A DNA stretch of 64,000 bases from Pseudoduganella buxea (lineage in GTDB: Bacteria; Pseudomonadota; Gammaproteobacteria; Burkholderiales; Burkholderiaceae_D): contig NZ_WNKZ01000019.1 in the NCBI RefSeq assembly GCF_009720835.1, forward strand, positions 1 through 64,000, given 5' to 3'. A program made the translations under genes and the position numbers. The first letter of the stretch is position 1. Each line of letters opens with the position of its first letter. Below are positions 7,750-16,133 of the stretch, in pieces. The notes under the pieces were generated by a model. The model worked only from the letters and a program-made list of their open reading frames with translations, was not told the DNA's origin and made no database searches.

Positions 7750-7959
7750 TTATATCTTTTTCAGTGCGTCCGGCTTGTGGGCCGCCTCGGCTCCCGTCTT
7801 GTCGCTGACCACCAGGTATTCCGGATTCTCTTTCGAGGCCGCCACGTCGTGACCCTTGATGCTGGTGTGCGACGTCAGTTTTTTCTTCACCGTGCCCTGC
7901 ACGGTGCCCTGGGACGAATGCCACTCGACCTTATCGCCCGCCTTGAATGTTCCCGTCAT
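7750..7959 (-). CDS. DUF2945 / hypervirulence-associated TUDOR-domain protein
   Basis: 69 residues starting with FKAGDKVEWHSSQGTVQGTV, the Tudor/SH3-like strand pattern of DUF2945, followed by a lysine-rich linker and the closing NPEYLVVSDKTG block. Two adjacent ATGs occur (7962 and 7959); the second is preferred because GGAGG lies 5 bases before it. Molecular role unknown. It is a short single gene, divergent from the DUF4424 gene. Confidence 0.85.
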   Translation of the reverse strand: MTGTFKAGDKVEWHSSQGTVQGTVKKKLTSHTSIKGHDVAASKENPEYLVVSDKTGAEAAHKPDALKKI

Positions 7960-8018
7960 CATGTCCTCCGTGAATGCGACAATGGTGTTTATTTGACCAT
8001 GGATTGCCGCCATTCCCG

Positions 8019-9011
8019 ATGAAATTCCCAGTTCACCTCCGGGTCGCGCTATGCGCCGCCCTGCTTCTTCCCGCCTGTGCGATGGCCAACGACGGCATCG
8101 CCACCGTCGGCGCGGGCGGCATCGTCTTGCGCAAGACGGATGCCATCGCCATGAAAAAGGAAGTGCTCAACGTCAGTCATGACCTGATCACGGTGGATTA
8201 TGAATTCCTCAACGAGTCCACCGCCGATATCGAGGAAACCATCGTGTTTCCCCTGCCGGCCTATCCCGCCACGCAACAGGTGTCGGACAGCTATTACGGC
8301 CAGCCATCGGGCTTTTCGATCCTGGTGGACGGCAAGCCCGTCGCCTTCACGGCGCATGTGCGGGCCGAACTGGACGGCAGGGACGTCACGGCCGAGCTGC
8401 GCCGGCTCGGGCTCGACGACGTGCAGATCGCCTTCAACACCGAGTTCGAGCCCCGGCCCAGGGTCACGCCGCTGACGGCGCGCCAGCGCAAGGAGCTGAC
8501 GCGGCTGGGGCTGCTGGAGAAACAGCCCGGCAACGAGGGCGACGCGCTGTGGCATGTGCAGGTGAACTACGTGTGGAAGCAGATATTCCCCGCCGAACGC
8601 GTGCTTCGCGTGCATCATGCTTACCGCCCGTTTGTTGGCGCCGGCCCGGGCAACTCATGGATCGATCCGGAATTTTCCGCGACCTATTGCGCCGACAAGA
8701 GCTTTTTCGCCGCATATAAGAAAGTCGAGGCGCGCAACGATGGCCATGTGATTGCCGCCCACGTGGCCTACATCCTGAAAACGGGCAATACATGGAAACG
8801 GGGTATCGAGGACTTCACGCTCAATATTGTCAAGCGCGATCCCGCCGAGCTGGTCAGCCTGTGCTTTCCCGGCACGGTGAAGAAGCTCGACAGCAAGACC
8901 TACCAGGTCCGGCTGAAGAACTTCCAGCCCAGGGACGACCTGCGGGTCTATTTCGGTAACGTCAGGTTCGACGCCGACCATGCCGGCGTGATGCCGCAAC
9001 TGCGCAAGTAG
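8019..9011 (+). CDS. DUF4424 family secreted protein
   Basis: 330 residues with a signal peptide (cleaved near ACAMAND), then the DUF4424 signature: NDGIATVGAGGIVLRKTDAI followed by VDYEFLN and the ETIVFPLPAYP block. DUF4424 proteins are secreted or periplasmic beta-rich proteins of unknown function. The ATG at 8019 starts the signal peptide; the longer frame from 7974 has a polar extension and was discarded. No partner genes are adjacent. Confidence 0.88.
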   Translation: MKFPVHLRVALCAALLLPACAMANDGIATVGAGGIVLRKTDAIAMKKEVLNVSHDLITVDYEFLNESTADIEETIVFPLPAYPATQQVSDSYYGQPSGFSILVDGKPVAFTAHVRAELDGRDVTAELRRLGLDDVQIAFNTEFEPRPRVTPLTARQRKELTRLGLLEKQPGNEGDALWHVQVNYVWKQIFPAERVLRVHHAYRPFVGAGPGNSWIDPEFSATYCADKSFFAAYKKVEARNDGHVIAAHVAYILKTGNTWKRGIEDFTLNIVKRDPAELVSLCFPGTVKKLDSKTYQVRLKNFQPRDDLRVYFGNVRFDADHAGVMPQLRK

Positions 9012-9023
9012 CGGCAACCCGGC

Positions 9024-9956
9024 TCAAGGCCCGCCCCGGGAGGCGACCTTCGGTGCCTCTTCGCCCAGGGTGCGTCGCGCCGCCTGGCTGATGGCCTGCG
9101 TGGCCGGGTGGCTGATGCGCCGCTCGGACGTGATGGCATAGACCTGCTCGCGCAGGCTGGGAATGGTGCCGGCCAGGACGACGCCGTACTGCGCGCAGAT
9201 GTGCTGGGCAATCGCCGCCGGCGCGAAGAACATGCCCATGCCGGACTGGCCGAAGGCCTTGATCATGGCGCTGTCGTCGAACTCGCCGATGACGTGCAGG
9301 TGCGGCACGTGATCGTGCAGCCACTGCATCAGCCGCGCATGGACGGCGAAATCCTCGCCCGGCAGCAGCAGCGGCACGCCGTTCAGGCACGCGGGAAACG
9401 GGCCGGCCAGGGTGGTGGCCACGGCCGGCGCGGCGAACACGCCCAGTTCGCTCTCGCCCAGCAGGTGGTTGTAGCCGCGCACGCTCAGGTGGCCGGGCAT
9501 GGGCCGGTCGGCAATGATCATGTCCAGCTTATGGACGGCCAGGTCGGCCAGCAGCGCCGCCAGCCGCCCTTCCCGGCACACCAGCCGGATCGGATCGGCC
9601 AGGGTCAGGGCCGGCTCGATCAGGCGGCAGGCCACCGTCTTCGAGACGGAATCGGACACGCCCACGCGAAACACGGTGGCACTCGTCGTGGCCTGGTCGC
9701 GCACCACGTCCATCAGGGCGTCGCCGGCGCTGAAGATGTCCTCGGCATGGCGCAGCACGCGCTTGCCCGTTTCCGTCAGCTCCAGGCGGCGGCCCACGCG
9801 GCGGAACAGGGCCACGCCCAGCGTATCGGCAAACTCCGTCAGCTGGCCGGAAATCGACTGGGGCGTCAGGTGCAGCTGGGCCGCCGCCTTGGCGATGCTG
9901 CCGGCGCGGGCCACCGCCCAGAAATAGCGCAGGTGCTTGTAGTTGAGAGTCGCCAT
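9024..9956 (-). CDS. nhaR: NhaR-like LysR transcriptional activator
   Basis: 310 residues. The start MATLNYKHLRYFWAVARAGS and the helix AAAQLHLTPQSISGQL are typical of NhaR, the Na+/H+-responsive LysR activator of the nhaA antiporter. The effector domain follows from about residue 92. No antiporter gene adjoins it, so the target is elsewhere or the protein serves another role; many betaproteobacterial NhaR-like proteins are orphans. It is convergent with the DUF4424 gene (12 bp between stops). Confidence 0.85.
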   Translation of the reverse strand: MATLNYKHLRYFWAVARAGSIAKAAAQLHLTPQSISGQLTEFADTLGVALFRRVGRRLELTETGKRVLRHAEDIFSAGDALMDVVRDQATTSATVFRVGVSDSVSKTVACRLIEPALTLADPIRLVCREGRLAALLADLAVHKLDMIIADRPMPGHLSVRGYNHLLGESELGVFAAPAVATTLAGPFPACLNGVPLLLPGEDFAVHARLMQWLHDHVPHLHVIGEFDDSAMIKAFGQSGMGMFFAPAAIAQHICAQYGVVLAGTIPSLREQVYAITSERRISHPATQAISQAARRTLGEEAPKVASRGGP

Positions 9957-10136
9957 TTACGGATTCCGTCGGTTCGATTGTTCGGTCGGTGCGCGCAAGT
10001 ATACGTGCCTTGCCTGGCGGCTCGTCATGGCGCCGTCCCCCTGCATGAAGGAACCCGACATCGTGGGAATTGGTGAGTATGTCGGCGTTATAAAAATGCT
10101 ACGCTGAAAACCCATCCTAACAACCTCGAGGAGCAC

Positions 10137-10880
10137 ATGAAACCACTTCTGAGCAAGCTGATCATCGGCACCGCCCTGTTGGCGGCCAGCGCCGCGCATG
10201 CGGCCGGCACGATCGCAACGACCGGCTTCAGCCTGGCATGGGCCGAAGGGTTATCGCGCGATCCATTCGACATGACGCTGCTTTCCAACACGAACGGCAT
10301 CGCGCGCATCGGGCTGGATGTCGGCTTGCCCGATTTCATGCTCGATACGACGTCCGGCGGGGGCGACACGGGCGACAGTTCCTGGCACCGCCTTGCTGGT
10401 ACGGTCGAGCAAGGCTACCGGATCACGTCGATGACGCTCAGTGCCACCGTCGACGGCAAGCTGTTTGTCCAGTCGCTCCCGTGCGACCTGTGCACGAGCA
10501 CCGACGCGGCAGCCAGCAACGGGGCTTCGTTGGCGTGGGCGGTGACGCAGCATGGCCAGCGGGTCGATCTTCCGGGCAGCGCCCTGGAAAACGTCATCGC
10601 GCCCACGCAGCTTGCCTTGACTTCCGCCCAGCAGATCGACGGCGCCTTCGGGCTCGACCTTACCGTTGCCAACACCGCGCTCGCCCAGCAGGGATTCCAG
10701 TCCGGCTATGTGAACGGCCAGTGGTATTGGGAGCGTTACCTGGAGGCTGCGTCCGACATCACCGTCTCGGACCTGACGCTGACGGTCCAGGTAACGGCCG
10801 TGCCCGAGCCGTCCACCTACGCCATGCTGCTGGCCGGCCTGTGCGTAGCCGGCTGGGCAGCACGTCGCCGCAAGGCCTGA
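10137..10880 (+). CDS. PEP-CTERM sorting-domain exported protein
   Basis: 247 residues: Sec signal peptide (ending AAHAAG), a beta-rich body with a small cysteine pair (LPCDLCTS), and a C-terminal sorting signal with VPEPSTYAMLLAGL, a hydrophobic helix and a basic tail ARRRKA. Such tails are cut by the EpsH/XrtA exosortases in exopolysaccharide-producing Gram-negatives. No exosortase gene is in this window. The ATG follows GAGGAG at 10129-10134. Confidence 0.9.
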   Translation: MKPLLSKLIIGTALLAASAAHAAGTIATTGFSLAWAEGLSRDPFDMTLLSNTNGIARIGLDVGLPDFMLDTTSGGGDTGDSSWHRLAGTVEQGYRITSMTLSATVDGKLFVQSLPCDLCTSTDAAASNGASLAWAVTQHGQRVDLPGSALENVIAPTQLALTSAQQIDGAFGLDLTVANTALAQQGFQSGYVNGQWYWERYLEAASDITVSDLTLTVQVTAVPEPSTYAMLLAGLCVAGWAARRRKA

Positions 10881-10886
10881 TTCACC

Positions 10887-10909
10887 CGGCGGCGCCTCCG
10901 GCGCCGCCG
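10887..10909 (+). terminator. GC-rich hairpin after the PEP-CTERM gene
   Basis: GGCGGCGCC-TCC-GGCGCCGCC directly after the stop codon forms a very stable stem. No T run follows, so intrinsic termination is uncertain. Confidence 0.4.
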
Positions 10910-11056
10910 CACCATCCCCGCGCGGCAAACCGGCCGCACCTCCCCCCGCGTTGCCAATCTCATCTCTTTTTTCGATGATTTAAGAAAGTATATTCGAATT
11001 GTACGAATGATCGATCGTCCCTACCATGAAGTCTCATCACTAACGAGGAGATGGTT

Positions 11057-11422
11057 ATGCAGATCGACATTCAATCGAACGGCCTGGTCGTGACGAGCAG
11101 CCTGCGTGCGTACATCAAGCGCCGCCTGCGCTTTGCCCTCGGCTGGGCGCTGACGAGCCGGCTGGTGGTCTGGCTGTCGGACATCAACGGCCCCCGCGGC
11201 GGGCGCGACAAGCGCTGCAAGATCCAGGTCCAGCTGGGCCACGGCCGCAAGAGCGTGCTGATCGAGGATACCGAGGCCGACCTGTACACCGCCATCGACC
11301 GCGCCGCGGACCGGGCCGACCGCGCCGTGTCGCGCCAGCTGGCCCGGCGCCGTGCCTTCACCCACGAAAAACTGACGGTGCCCGAACCCGGCGACACGCC
11401 GGTGCCGGGCGGCACACACTGA
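11057..11422 (+). CDS. HPF/RaiA-family ribosome-associated protein
   Basis: 121 residues starting MQIDIQSNGLVVTSSLRAYI, the beginning of the hibernation-factor/YfiA fold that binds 30S subunits in slow growth. The ATG at 11057 is chosen over that at 11051 because GAGGAG abuts the first but stands 6 bases from the second. It differs from standard HPF in the GPRGGRDKRCKIQVQL segment, as in the divergent group encoded near stress genes. Next are terC-like and terB-like genes at short spacing. Confidence 0.85.
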   Translation: MQIDIQSNGLVVTSSLRAYIKRRLRFALGWALTSRLVVWLSDINGPRGGRDKRCKIQVQLGHGRKSVLIEDTEADLYTAIDRAADRADRAVSRQLARRRAFTHEKLTVPEPGDTPVPGGTH

Positions 11423-11452
11423 CGGACACCATCAACGGATAGGACATCGATC

Positions 11453-12424
11453 ATGAACGGTCTCGAAAACATTGCCAGCGGCCCCATGTGGGCGGGCTTC
11501 GTGGCATTTGTGCTGGTAATGCTGGCACTCGACTTGTGGGTCTTCGGCGGCAACAAGGCACACAAGGTGTCGGTGCGCGAGGCGGGCGCGTGGTCGCTCG
11601 GCTGGTTCTCGCTGGCACTGCTGTTCAACGGCGGCCTGTGGTGGTACCTGAAGGGCACGGTGGGGCCGGACATCGCCGAGCAGAAGGCGCTGGAATTCCT
11701 GTCCGGCTACCTGATCGAGAAGGCGCTGTCGGTCGATAACGTCTTCATCTTCCTGCTGATCTTCTCGGCCTTCCAGGTCAAGCCGGAATACCAGCGTCGC
11801 GTGCTGATCTACGGCGTCCTCGGTGCCATCGTCATGCGTGCCATCATGATCCTGGCCGGTGCCTGGGTGGTCAAGGAATTCACGTGGGTGCTGTACCTGT
11901 TCGGTGCCTTCCTGCTGTTCACCGGCGTGCGCATGATGTGGGCGGCCGACCATGAACCGGACGTGAAGAACAATCCCGTGCTGCGCTTCGCGCGCCGCGT
12001 GCTGCCCGTGGCCGAAGGCGACCATGGCGAGAAGTTCTTCGTCCGCAAGAACGGCGTGCGCCATGTGACGACCTTGTTCCTGGTGCTGATCCTGATCGAG
12101 GTGACGGACCTGGTGTTCGCGGTGGACTCGATTCCGGCCATCTTCGCCATCACGTCAGACCCGTTCATCGTGTTCACGTCGAACCTGTTTGCGATCCTGG
12201 GCTTGCGGGCGCTGTACTTCCTGCTGGCCGACATCGCCGACCGTTTCCACCTGCTCAAGTATGGCCTGGCGCTGGTGCTGTGCTTTATCGGCGCGAAGAT
12301 GCTGCTGCTGCCGTGGCTGCACATCCCGGTGCACATCTCGCTGGCCGTGGTGGCCACCCTGATCGCCGGCAGTGTCGTGGCGAGCCTGTATGCCACCCGC
12401 AATAAAGCCAACAAAGCCAATTAA
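11453..12424 (+). CDS. TerC/Alx-family integral membrane protein
   Basis: 323 residues, about nine transmembrane helices, with the TerC signature regions EKALSVDNVFIFLLIF and ILIEVTDLVFAVDSIPAIF, whose membrane aspartates are thought to bind a divalent metal. E. coli Alx belongs here and exports manganese; TerC proteins also aid metalation of exported enzymes. No yybP-ykoY riboswitch is apparent upstream, unlike alx; the HPF gene ends 30 bp before. It forms a unit with HPF and a TerB-like gene. Confidence 0.92.
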   Translation: MNGLENIASGPMWAGFVAFVLVMLALDLWVFGGNKAHKVSVREAGAWSLGWFSLALLFNGGLWWYLKGTVGPDIAEQKALEFLSGYLIEKALSVDNVFIFLLIFSAFQVKPEYQRRVLIYGVLGAIVMRAIMILAGAWVVKEFTWVLYLFGAFLLFTGVRMMWAADHEPDVKNNPVLRFARRVLPVAEGDHGEKFFVRKNGVRHVTTLFLVLILIEVTDLVFAVDSIPAIFAITSDPFIVFTSNLFAILGLRALYFLLADIADRFHLLKYGLALVLCFIGAKMLLLPWLHIPVHISLAVVATLIAGSVVASLYATRNKANKAN

Positions 12425-12449
12425 TCGAATTCATCAAAGGAGTCTTGCA

Positions 12450-12848
12450 ATGCGTAGTTATCCCCAAAACAGTGCCAACGCCGCCGGCCGCCTGCTGGCC
12501 CTGGCCATGGTCATCGACGGCAACCTGGCTCCGGCCGAGCTGCGGACCCTGTCCGCCACCCACCTGCTCGACGAGATCGACATCGACGTCGATACCTTCC
12601 AGGGCCTGATCGGCGACCTGTGCGAGGACATGCTGGAAAGCGCCGGCGGCCAGCGCAACGTCGAGCTGGAGCCCGACACGCTCGACACGCTGCTGGCCGA
12701 GATCGCGGACCCGCTGCTGCGCCGCAAGCTGCTGGGCGCGATGTCGAAGATCGCCGACGCCGACGGCGTGCTGACGGATGCGGAAGCGACCCTGCTGGCG
12801 CATGCCGCTGCCGCGTGGAGCGGCGACAAGCTGCCCGCCGCCGCTTGA
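12450..12848 (+). CDS. TerB-like (tellurite resistance / DjlA-type) protein
   Basis: 132 residues, all helical, with the TerB pattern of two acidic loops, VIDGNLAPAELRTL near the N-terminus and KIADADGVLTDAEATLL near the C-terminus. TerB proteins bind metal through such loops and are found with TerC at the membrane. AAAGGAG lies 7 bases before the ATG at 12450, which decides against a longer frame that would overlap terC. Stop 8 bp from the convergent MerR gene. Confidence 0.8.
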   Translation: MRSYPQNSANAAGRLLALAMVIDGNLAPAELRTLSATHLLDEIDIDVDTFQGLIGDLCEDMLESAGGQRNVELEPDTLDTLLAEIADPLLRRKLLGAMSKIADADGVLTDAEATLLAHAAAAWSGDKLPAAA

Positions 12849-12855
12849 GCGCCGC

Positions 12856-13818
12856 CTAGGCCGGGGGCAGCGGCAGGCCCTCGGCCAGCGCCAGCCGCTC
12901 CATCGCGCTTTCCAGCAGCACCCGCGCCTGCGCCGCGGCCAGTTCCAGGTCGCGGTGCAATTGAGCATCGCTGGTATTGCGCGCGATGCACTGGGCGCTG
13001 TAGCGCTCGAACGAGCCCACCATCAGCAGCAGTTCCGACAGGTGGCGGGGGCACTCGCAGCTTAACCGGTTGCCGGCCGCCGTGATGGCGGCCAAAGCCT
13101 GCTCGTCCAGCCGGCGCGGCGGCACGGGCGCGGTGGCCGCCGTTCGTTCGGGCAGGCGCACCTGCTGCCCCGCCAGCGCGGCGCGACACAGGATGGCCAG
13201 CTCACCCATCTCGGCCGGCACGCGCGCCACCAGGCAGCCATGCGCGCGCAGTTCGCGGATGGTGGCGCTGGCGCAGAAGCGGTACAGCACCACCACGGCC
13301 GCCACGCCGGCCCGGGTGCGGGCGGCGGCCAGCAGCGGCACGGCCGCCTCGTCCAGCTCGGACAATTCCACCAGCAGCACGTCGGCACTGCCGATCGGCA
13401 CGGTGACTTCATCGAGCCGGGCGCAGGCGGCACGCACATCCAGGCCCAGCGACCGGCCGGCGGCGGCGATGCGCCGCGCCAGGCTGTCGCCGACAACGGC
13501 CACGCTGATGGGGCCGGACGGCGTATCGGCATGGTCCGCCCGCGCGCCCGTCAGTTCCGCCAGCTGCTCCACCGGCAGGGTCGTCAAGGTGCCGATCGGG
13601 TGGCCCTGATCGACCAGCTGTTTCAGCAGCGCCAGCCGGCGCACCTGGCCTGCCGTGTACAGCCGCTGCCCATGTTCCGAGCGCTGGGTGTCGGACAGGC
13701 CGTAACGCCGCTCCCACACCCGCAAGGTTTCCACGCTCAACCCGGCCAGGCGGGCCGCCACGCCGCTGCGGTACGCCAGCGCCGATTTTTCCTGCTTGCT
13801 TGTATTGGTGTCATCCAT
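12856..13818 (-). CDS. MerR-family regulator with cysteine-containing C-terminal domain
   Basis: 320 residues. Residues 15-85 form a MerR DNA-binding domain (GVAARLAGLSVETLRVWERR). Residues about 100-205 look like a Rossmann/receiver-like fold (VAVVGDSLARRIAAAGRS), where related MerR proteins such as LitR/CarH carry a B12 domain, but no DxHxxG cobalamin motif is seen. The C-terminus (SCECPRHLSELLLMVGSFERYS) is a helical domain with a CxC pair that could sense redox state or metal. It is divergent from the fasciclin gene, which it may control. Confidence 0.82.
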   Translation of the reverse strand: MDDTNTSKQEKSALAYRSGVAARLAGLSVETLRVWERRYGLSDTQRSEHGQRLYTAGQVRRLALLKQLVDQGHPIGTLTTLPVEQLAELTGARADHADTPSGPISVAVVGDSLARRIAAAGRSLGLDVRAACARLDEVTVPIGSADVLLVELSELDEAAVPLLAAARTRAGVAAVVVLYRFCASATIRELRAHGCLVARVPAEMGELAILCRAALAGQQVRLPERTAATAPVPPRRLDEQALAAITAAGNRLSCECPRHLSELLLMVGSFERYSAQCIARNTSDAQLHRDLELAAAQARVLLESAMERLALAEGLPLPPA

Positions 13819-13962
13819 GATCTGAACCGAAATTGAACCTGTGAAGGCCCTATTCTAACGGTGCTGTCCTGGACAAAGCACACGATTGAACGATAAATTG
13901 TGTCCCAAGCCGGTTCAACTCCCGGGCAAGCAGGCACGACAGCCTCTTTGCATGGGAAAACT

Positions 13963-14025
13963 CCGGGACAGTCCGCGAAAAATCCGGGACAGTCCCCGAT
14001 TTTTCCGGGACAGTCCCGGACTTTT
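13963..14025. repeat. Three tandem 21-bp repeats with CCGGGACAGTCC core
   Basis: The 12-bp core CCGGGACAGTCC starts at 13963, 13984 and 14005, exactly 21 bp apart, each followed by a 9-bp spacer that is A- or T-rich at its end. It lies between the divergent MerR and fasciclin genes, 32 bp before the fasciclin ATG. A palindromic relative occurs at 26631. It could be an array of regulator sites (two helical turns apart) or a cluster of a dispersed palindromic repeat. Confidence 0.75.
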
Positions 14026-14056
14026 CCGACGTATCCATTCATCCAAGGAGATCAAA

Positions 14057-14512
14057 ATGAAGAAAATGTTGATCGCAGCAGCATTCGCCATGGCAGCAGG
14101 CGCCAGCCACGCCGCCGATATCGTCGACACCGCCAAGTCCGCCGGTACCTTCAATACGCTGGTGACGGCCGTGCAGGCCGCCGGCCTGGTCGACACGCTG
14201 AAGGGTCCGGGCCCGTTCACCGTGTTCGCCCCGACGGACGAGGCCTTCGCCAAGATTCCGAAGGCCAAGCTGGACGCGCTGCTGAAGGACAAGGCCGCGC
14301 TGACCAAGGTGCTGACCTACCACGTGGTGCCGGGCAAGGTGATGGCCGCCGACGTCAAGCCGGGCAATGTGAAGACGGTGGAAGGCAGCAACCTGGCTGT
14401 CACCGCCAAGGGCGGCAAGGTGATGGTCGACAAGGCGCACGTCGTCAAGACCGATATCGCGGCCGACAACGGTGTGATCCACGTCATCGATACCGTCGTG
14501 ATGCCGAAGTAA
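14057..14512 (+). CDS. Secreted fasciclin-domain protein
   Basis: 151 residues: signal peptide (cleavage near ASHAAD) and one FAS1 domain with H1 motif [17 protein letters not shown] and H2 region [11 protein letters not shown], ending [14 protein letters not shown]. Single FAS1 proteins are periplasmic or secreted and linked to adhesion or matrix binding. AAGGAG lies 6-7 bases before the ATG at 14057; longer frames translate the 21-bp repeats and are unlikely. A good terminator follows. Divergent MerR gene may regulate it. Confidence 0.92.
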   Translation: MKKMLIAAAFAMAAGASHAADIVDTAKSAGTFNTLVTAVQAAGLVDTLKGPGPFTVFAPTDEAFAKIPKAKLDALLKDKAALTKVLTYHVVPGKVMAADVKPGNVKTVEGSNLAVTAKGGKVMVDKAHVVKTDIAADNGVIHVIDTVVMPK

Positions 14513-14529
14513 GCGCTGCGCGCGAAATG

Positions 14530-14556
14530 AAAACGCCACCCTGCGGGGTGGCGTTC
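14530..14556 (+). terminator. Intrinsic terminator of the fasciclin gene
   Basis: AACGCCACC-CTGCG-GGTGGCGTT with A's before and T's after; 18 bp beyond the fasciclin stop. Confidence 0.85.
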
Positions 14557-14615
14557 TGCATTCTGCAGCGTAATCGACGTTCTTTTGACCGGCGCCAGCC
14601 TTACAAGTCGTAACG

Positions 14616-14631
14616 TGTGATACAGGTCACA
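14616..14631. promoter_or_regulatory. CRP-type site TGTGA-N6-TCACA
   Basis: TGTGATACAGGTCACA is a perfect match to the CRP core half-sites with six-base spacing. It stands 71 bp before the ATG of the glycine-zipper protein gene. CRP/Vfr-class control is inferred. Confidence 0.5.
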
Positions 14632-14701
14632 GCCTATCCTCGACCGGCCGCAGCCCTTAATCTACTCCCGAAGGCCAATCAATGACCGTGGAGAGAAAAT
14701 T

Positions 14702-15310
14702 ATGGAAAAGATCGCTACCGCAAGCCCTGTTGCAAGCCGCATCCACCCGCTGTTTGCCGCCGCCGCCGTCTCGGTGATTGCCTTGAGCGGCACTGGTATC
14801 GCCGCCATGACGGGCATGCTGCCATCGAGCAAAGCCCAGTCGGCCGACACCGTTCCGATGAGCCTGGCAACGCAGCAAGCCATGGCCGCCCGCCAGGGTC
14901 TGGAGCTGCAACCGCTGGCAGCGGCGCAGCCGGCCCCGCAACAGCTCGCGCCGCAAGCGCTGCAGCAGCCGGCACTCGTGCTGGACCCGGCCCCGGCCGT
15001 ACGCCAGCCTGCCGTGCCGGCGCAACCGGAGCGCGTGGTCGTGCGGGAAGTCGTGTACCGTGAACCCGCGCCCCGCAAGGTCGTGCGCGAAGCGCCGGAG
15101 CGCAGCCATGTGGCGCGGCACCAGCAGAGCGCCCCTGCGCCAGCCGCGCAGGAACGCGCGCCGAACTATGTGGCCATCGGTACCGGCGCGGTGGTTGGCG
15201 GCCTGCTCGGCAACCAGGTCGGCGACGGCAATGGCAAGAAACTGGCCACCCTGGCCGGCATCATCGGCGGCGGCTATGTCGGCAACGAGATTGCCAACCG
15301 CAACAAGTAA
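14702..15310 (+). CDS. Glycine-zipper 2TM domain envelope protein
   Basis: 202 residues: an N-terminal hydrophobic helix (LFAAAAVSVIALSGTGIAA) as anchor or signal, a long Ala/Pro/Gln-rich low-complexity linker with basic REVVYREPAPRKVVREAPER, then a glycine-zipper 2TM domain (GTGAVVGGLLGNQVGDGNGK and GIIGGGYVGNEI). Similar SlyB/RcpB-like proteins sit in the outer membrane or periplasm. ATG at 14702 follows GAGAG; a CRP-like site lies upstream. Confidence 0.88.
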   Translation: MEKIATASPVASRIHPLFAAAAVSVIALSGTGIAAMTGMLPSSKAQSADTVPMSLATQQAMAARQGLELQPLAAAQPAPQQLAPQALQQPALVLDPAPAVRQPAVPAQPERVVVREVVYREPAPRKVVREAPERSHVARHQQSAPAPAAQERAPNYVAIGTGAVVGGLLGNQVGDGNGKKLATLAGIIGGGYVGNEIANRNK

Positions 15311-15436
15311 GCCGATGCAGTATCAACCCGGTCCCGCCTGGCAACGGTGGGACCAGGCACTTGCCGGGGCAATCGTCCGGCTTTCCCGCGCTTCATGGCC
15401 GGCAATCGCCCGGCCCACCCCGCCCCCCGCCTGACT

Positions 15437-15973
15437 TCACCACATCAAATCATCGGGAATCTGGAAGGCGGCATACGGATCGTCCGGATCGACTTCCGTC
15501 GTCGTCTTGTTGACCCGCACCACCAGCCCCGCGTCGCGTTCGGCGATCTTGTCGGCGATCACGCGGGGCACCAGCTCCGTCGCTTCGCCCAGGCGGACGA
15601 TGACGAGGCGGCCGGCCACCAGGTGCTCGCGCACGGCGGGCGAGACGAAGATGCGCTCGATCTTGCTGTTGAACGTGAAGTTGTAGGCGATATCGCCGTT
15701 GCCCTTGCTCTGCCGGTTCTTCTGCACCATGTCGACGATCTGCGCCATGATCGCCTTCTGGGCGGCAGCCGCGTCGCGCTGGGCGTTCGCTTCGCGCGCC
15801 TTTTCCGCGTTCTTGCGCTGCAGTTCCTGGGCCGCGACGCGCGCTTCGTCGACACTTTGCGTGCCCGTGCGCCGCTCGACCTTGGTCTGCTTGCTCTTGT
15901 CCTGGTTGACCTGTTTGACCTTCTTCTTGTCGACCAGGCCGGCTTTTAAAAGTTGCTCCTGCAACGAGACCAT
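15437..15973 (-). CDS. DUF2058 (YaiL-like) nucleoprotein
   Basis: 178 residues starting MVSLQEQLLKAGLVDKKKVK, the typical DUF2058/YaiL start. The first half is a long charged helix (KNAEKAREANAQRDAAAAQ) likely to form a coiled coil; the second half is a beta domain (DIAYNFTFNSKIERIFVSP ... DPYAAFQIPDDLMW). YaiL is annotated as nucleoprotein/polynucleotide-associated; function unknown. Monocistronic. Confidence 0.9.
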   Translation of the reverse strand: MVSLQEQLLKAGLVDKKKVKQVNQDKSKQTKVERRTGTQSVDEARVAAQELQRKNAEKAREANAQRDAAAAQKAIMAQIVDMVQKNRQSKGNGDIAYNFTFNSKIERIFVSPAVREHLVAGRLVIVRLGEATELVPRVIADKIAERDAGLVVRVNKTTTEVDPDDPYAAFQIPDDLMW

Positions 15974-16133
15974 CTGCTGCTCCGTGAATTGAGGGCCGGC
16001 GGTGCCGGCCGTAAAGCCGCCAGCATAGCAAACCCGCCGGCACCGTAGCCGGAAACTTTGACCTGGCCCGCTGGAAGGAAGATACTAGGCAACGTTGCAT
16101 TCCAGTACTCATCATCCCATAAGGAGATTGTCA

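Noticed and set aside
11423..11452. Possible yybP-ykoY manganese riboswitch before terC
   Set aside because: Only 30 bp separate terC from the HPF gene, too short for the aptamer, and no matching motif is seen.
13963..14025. CRISPR array
   Set aside because: The units are 21 bp with no unique spacers and there are no cas genes; it is a simple tandem repeat.
13850..14038. Minus-strand ORF with a repeated [14 protein letters not shown] heptapeptide
   Set aside because: The peptide repeat is merely the translation of the 21-bp DNA repeat; no ribosome site and it overlaps the promoter of the fasciclin gene.
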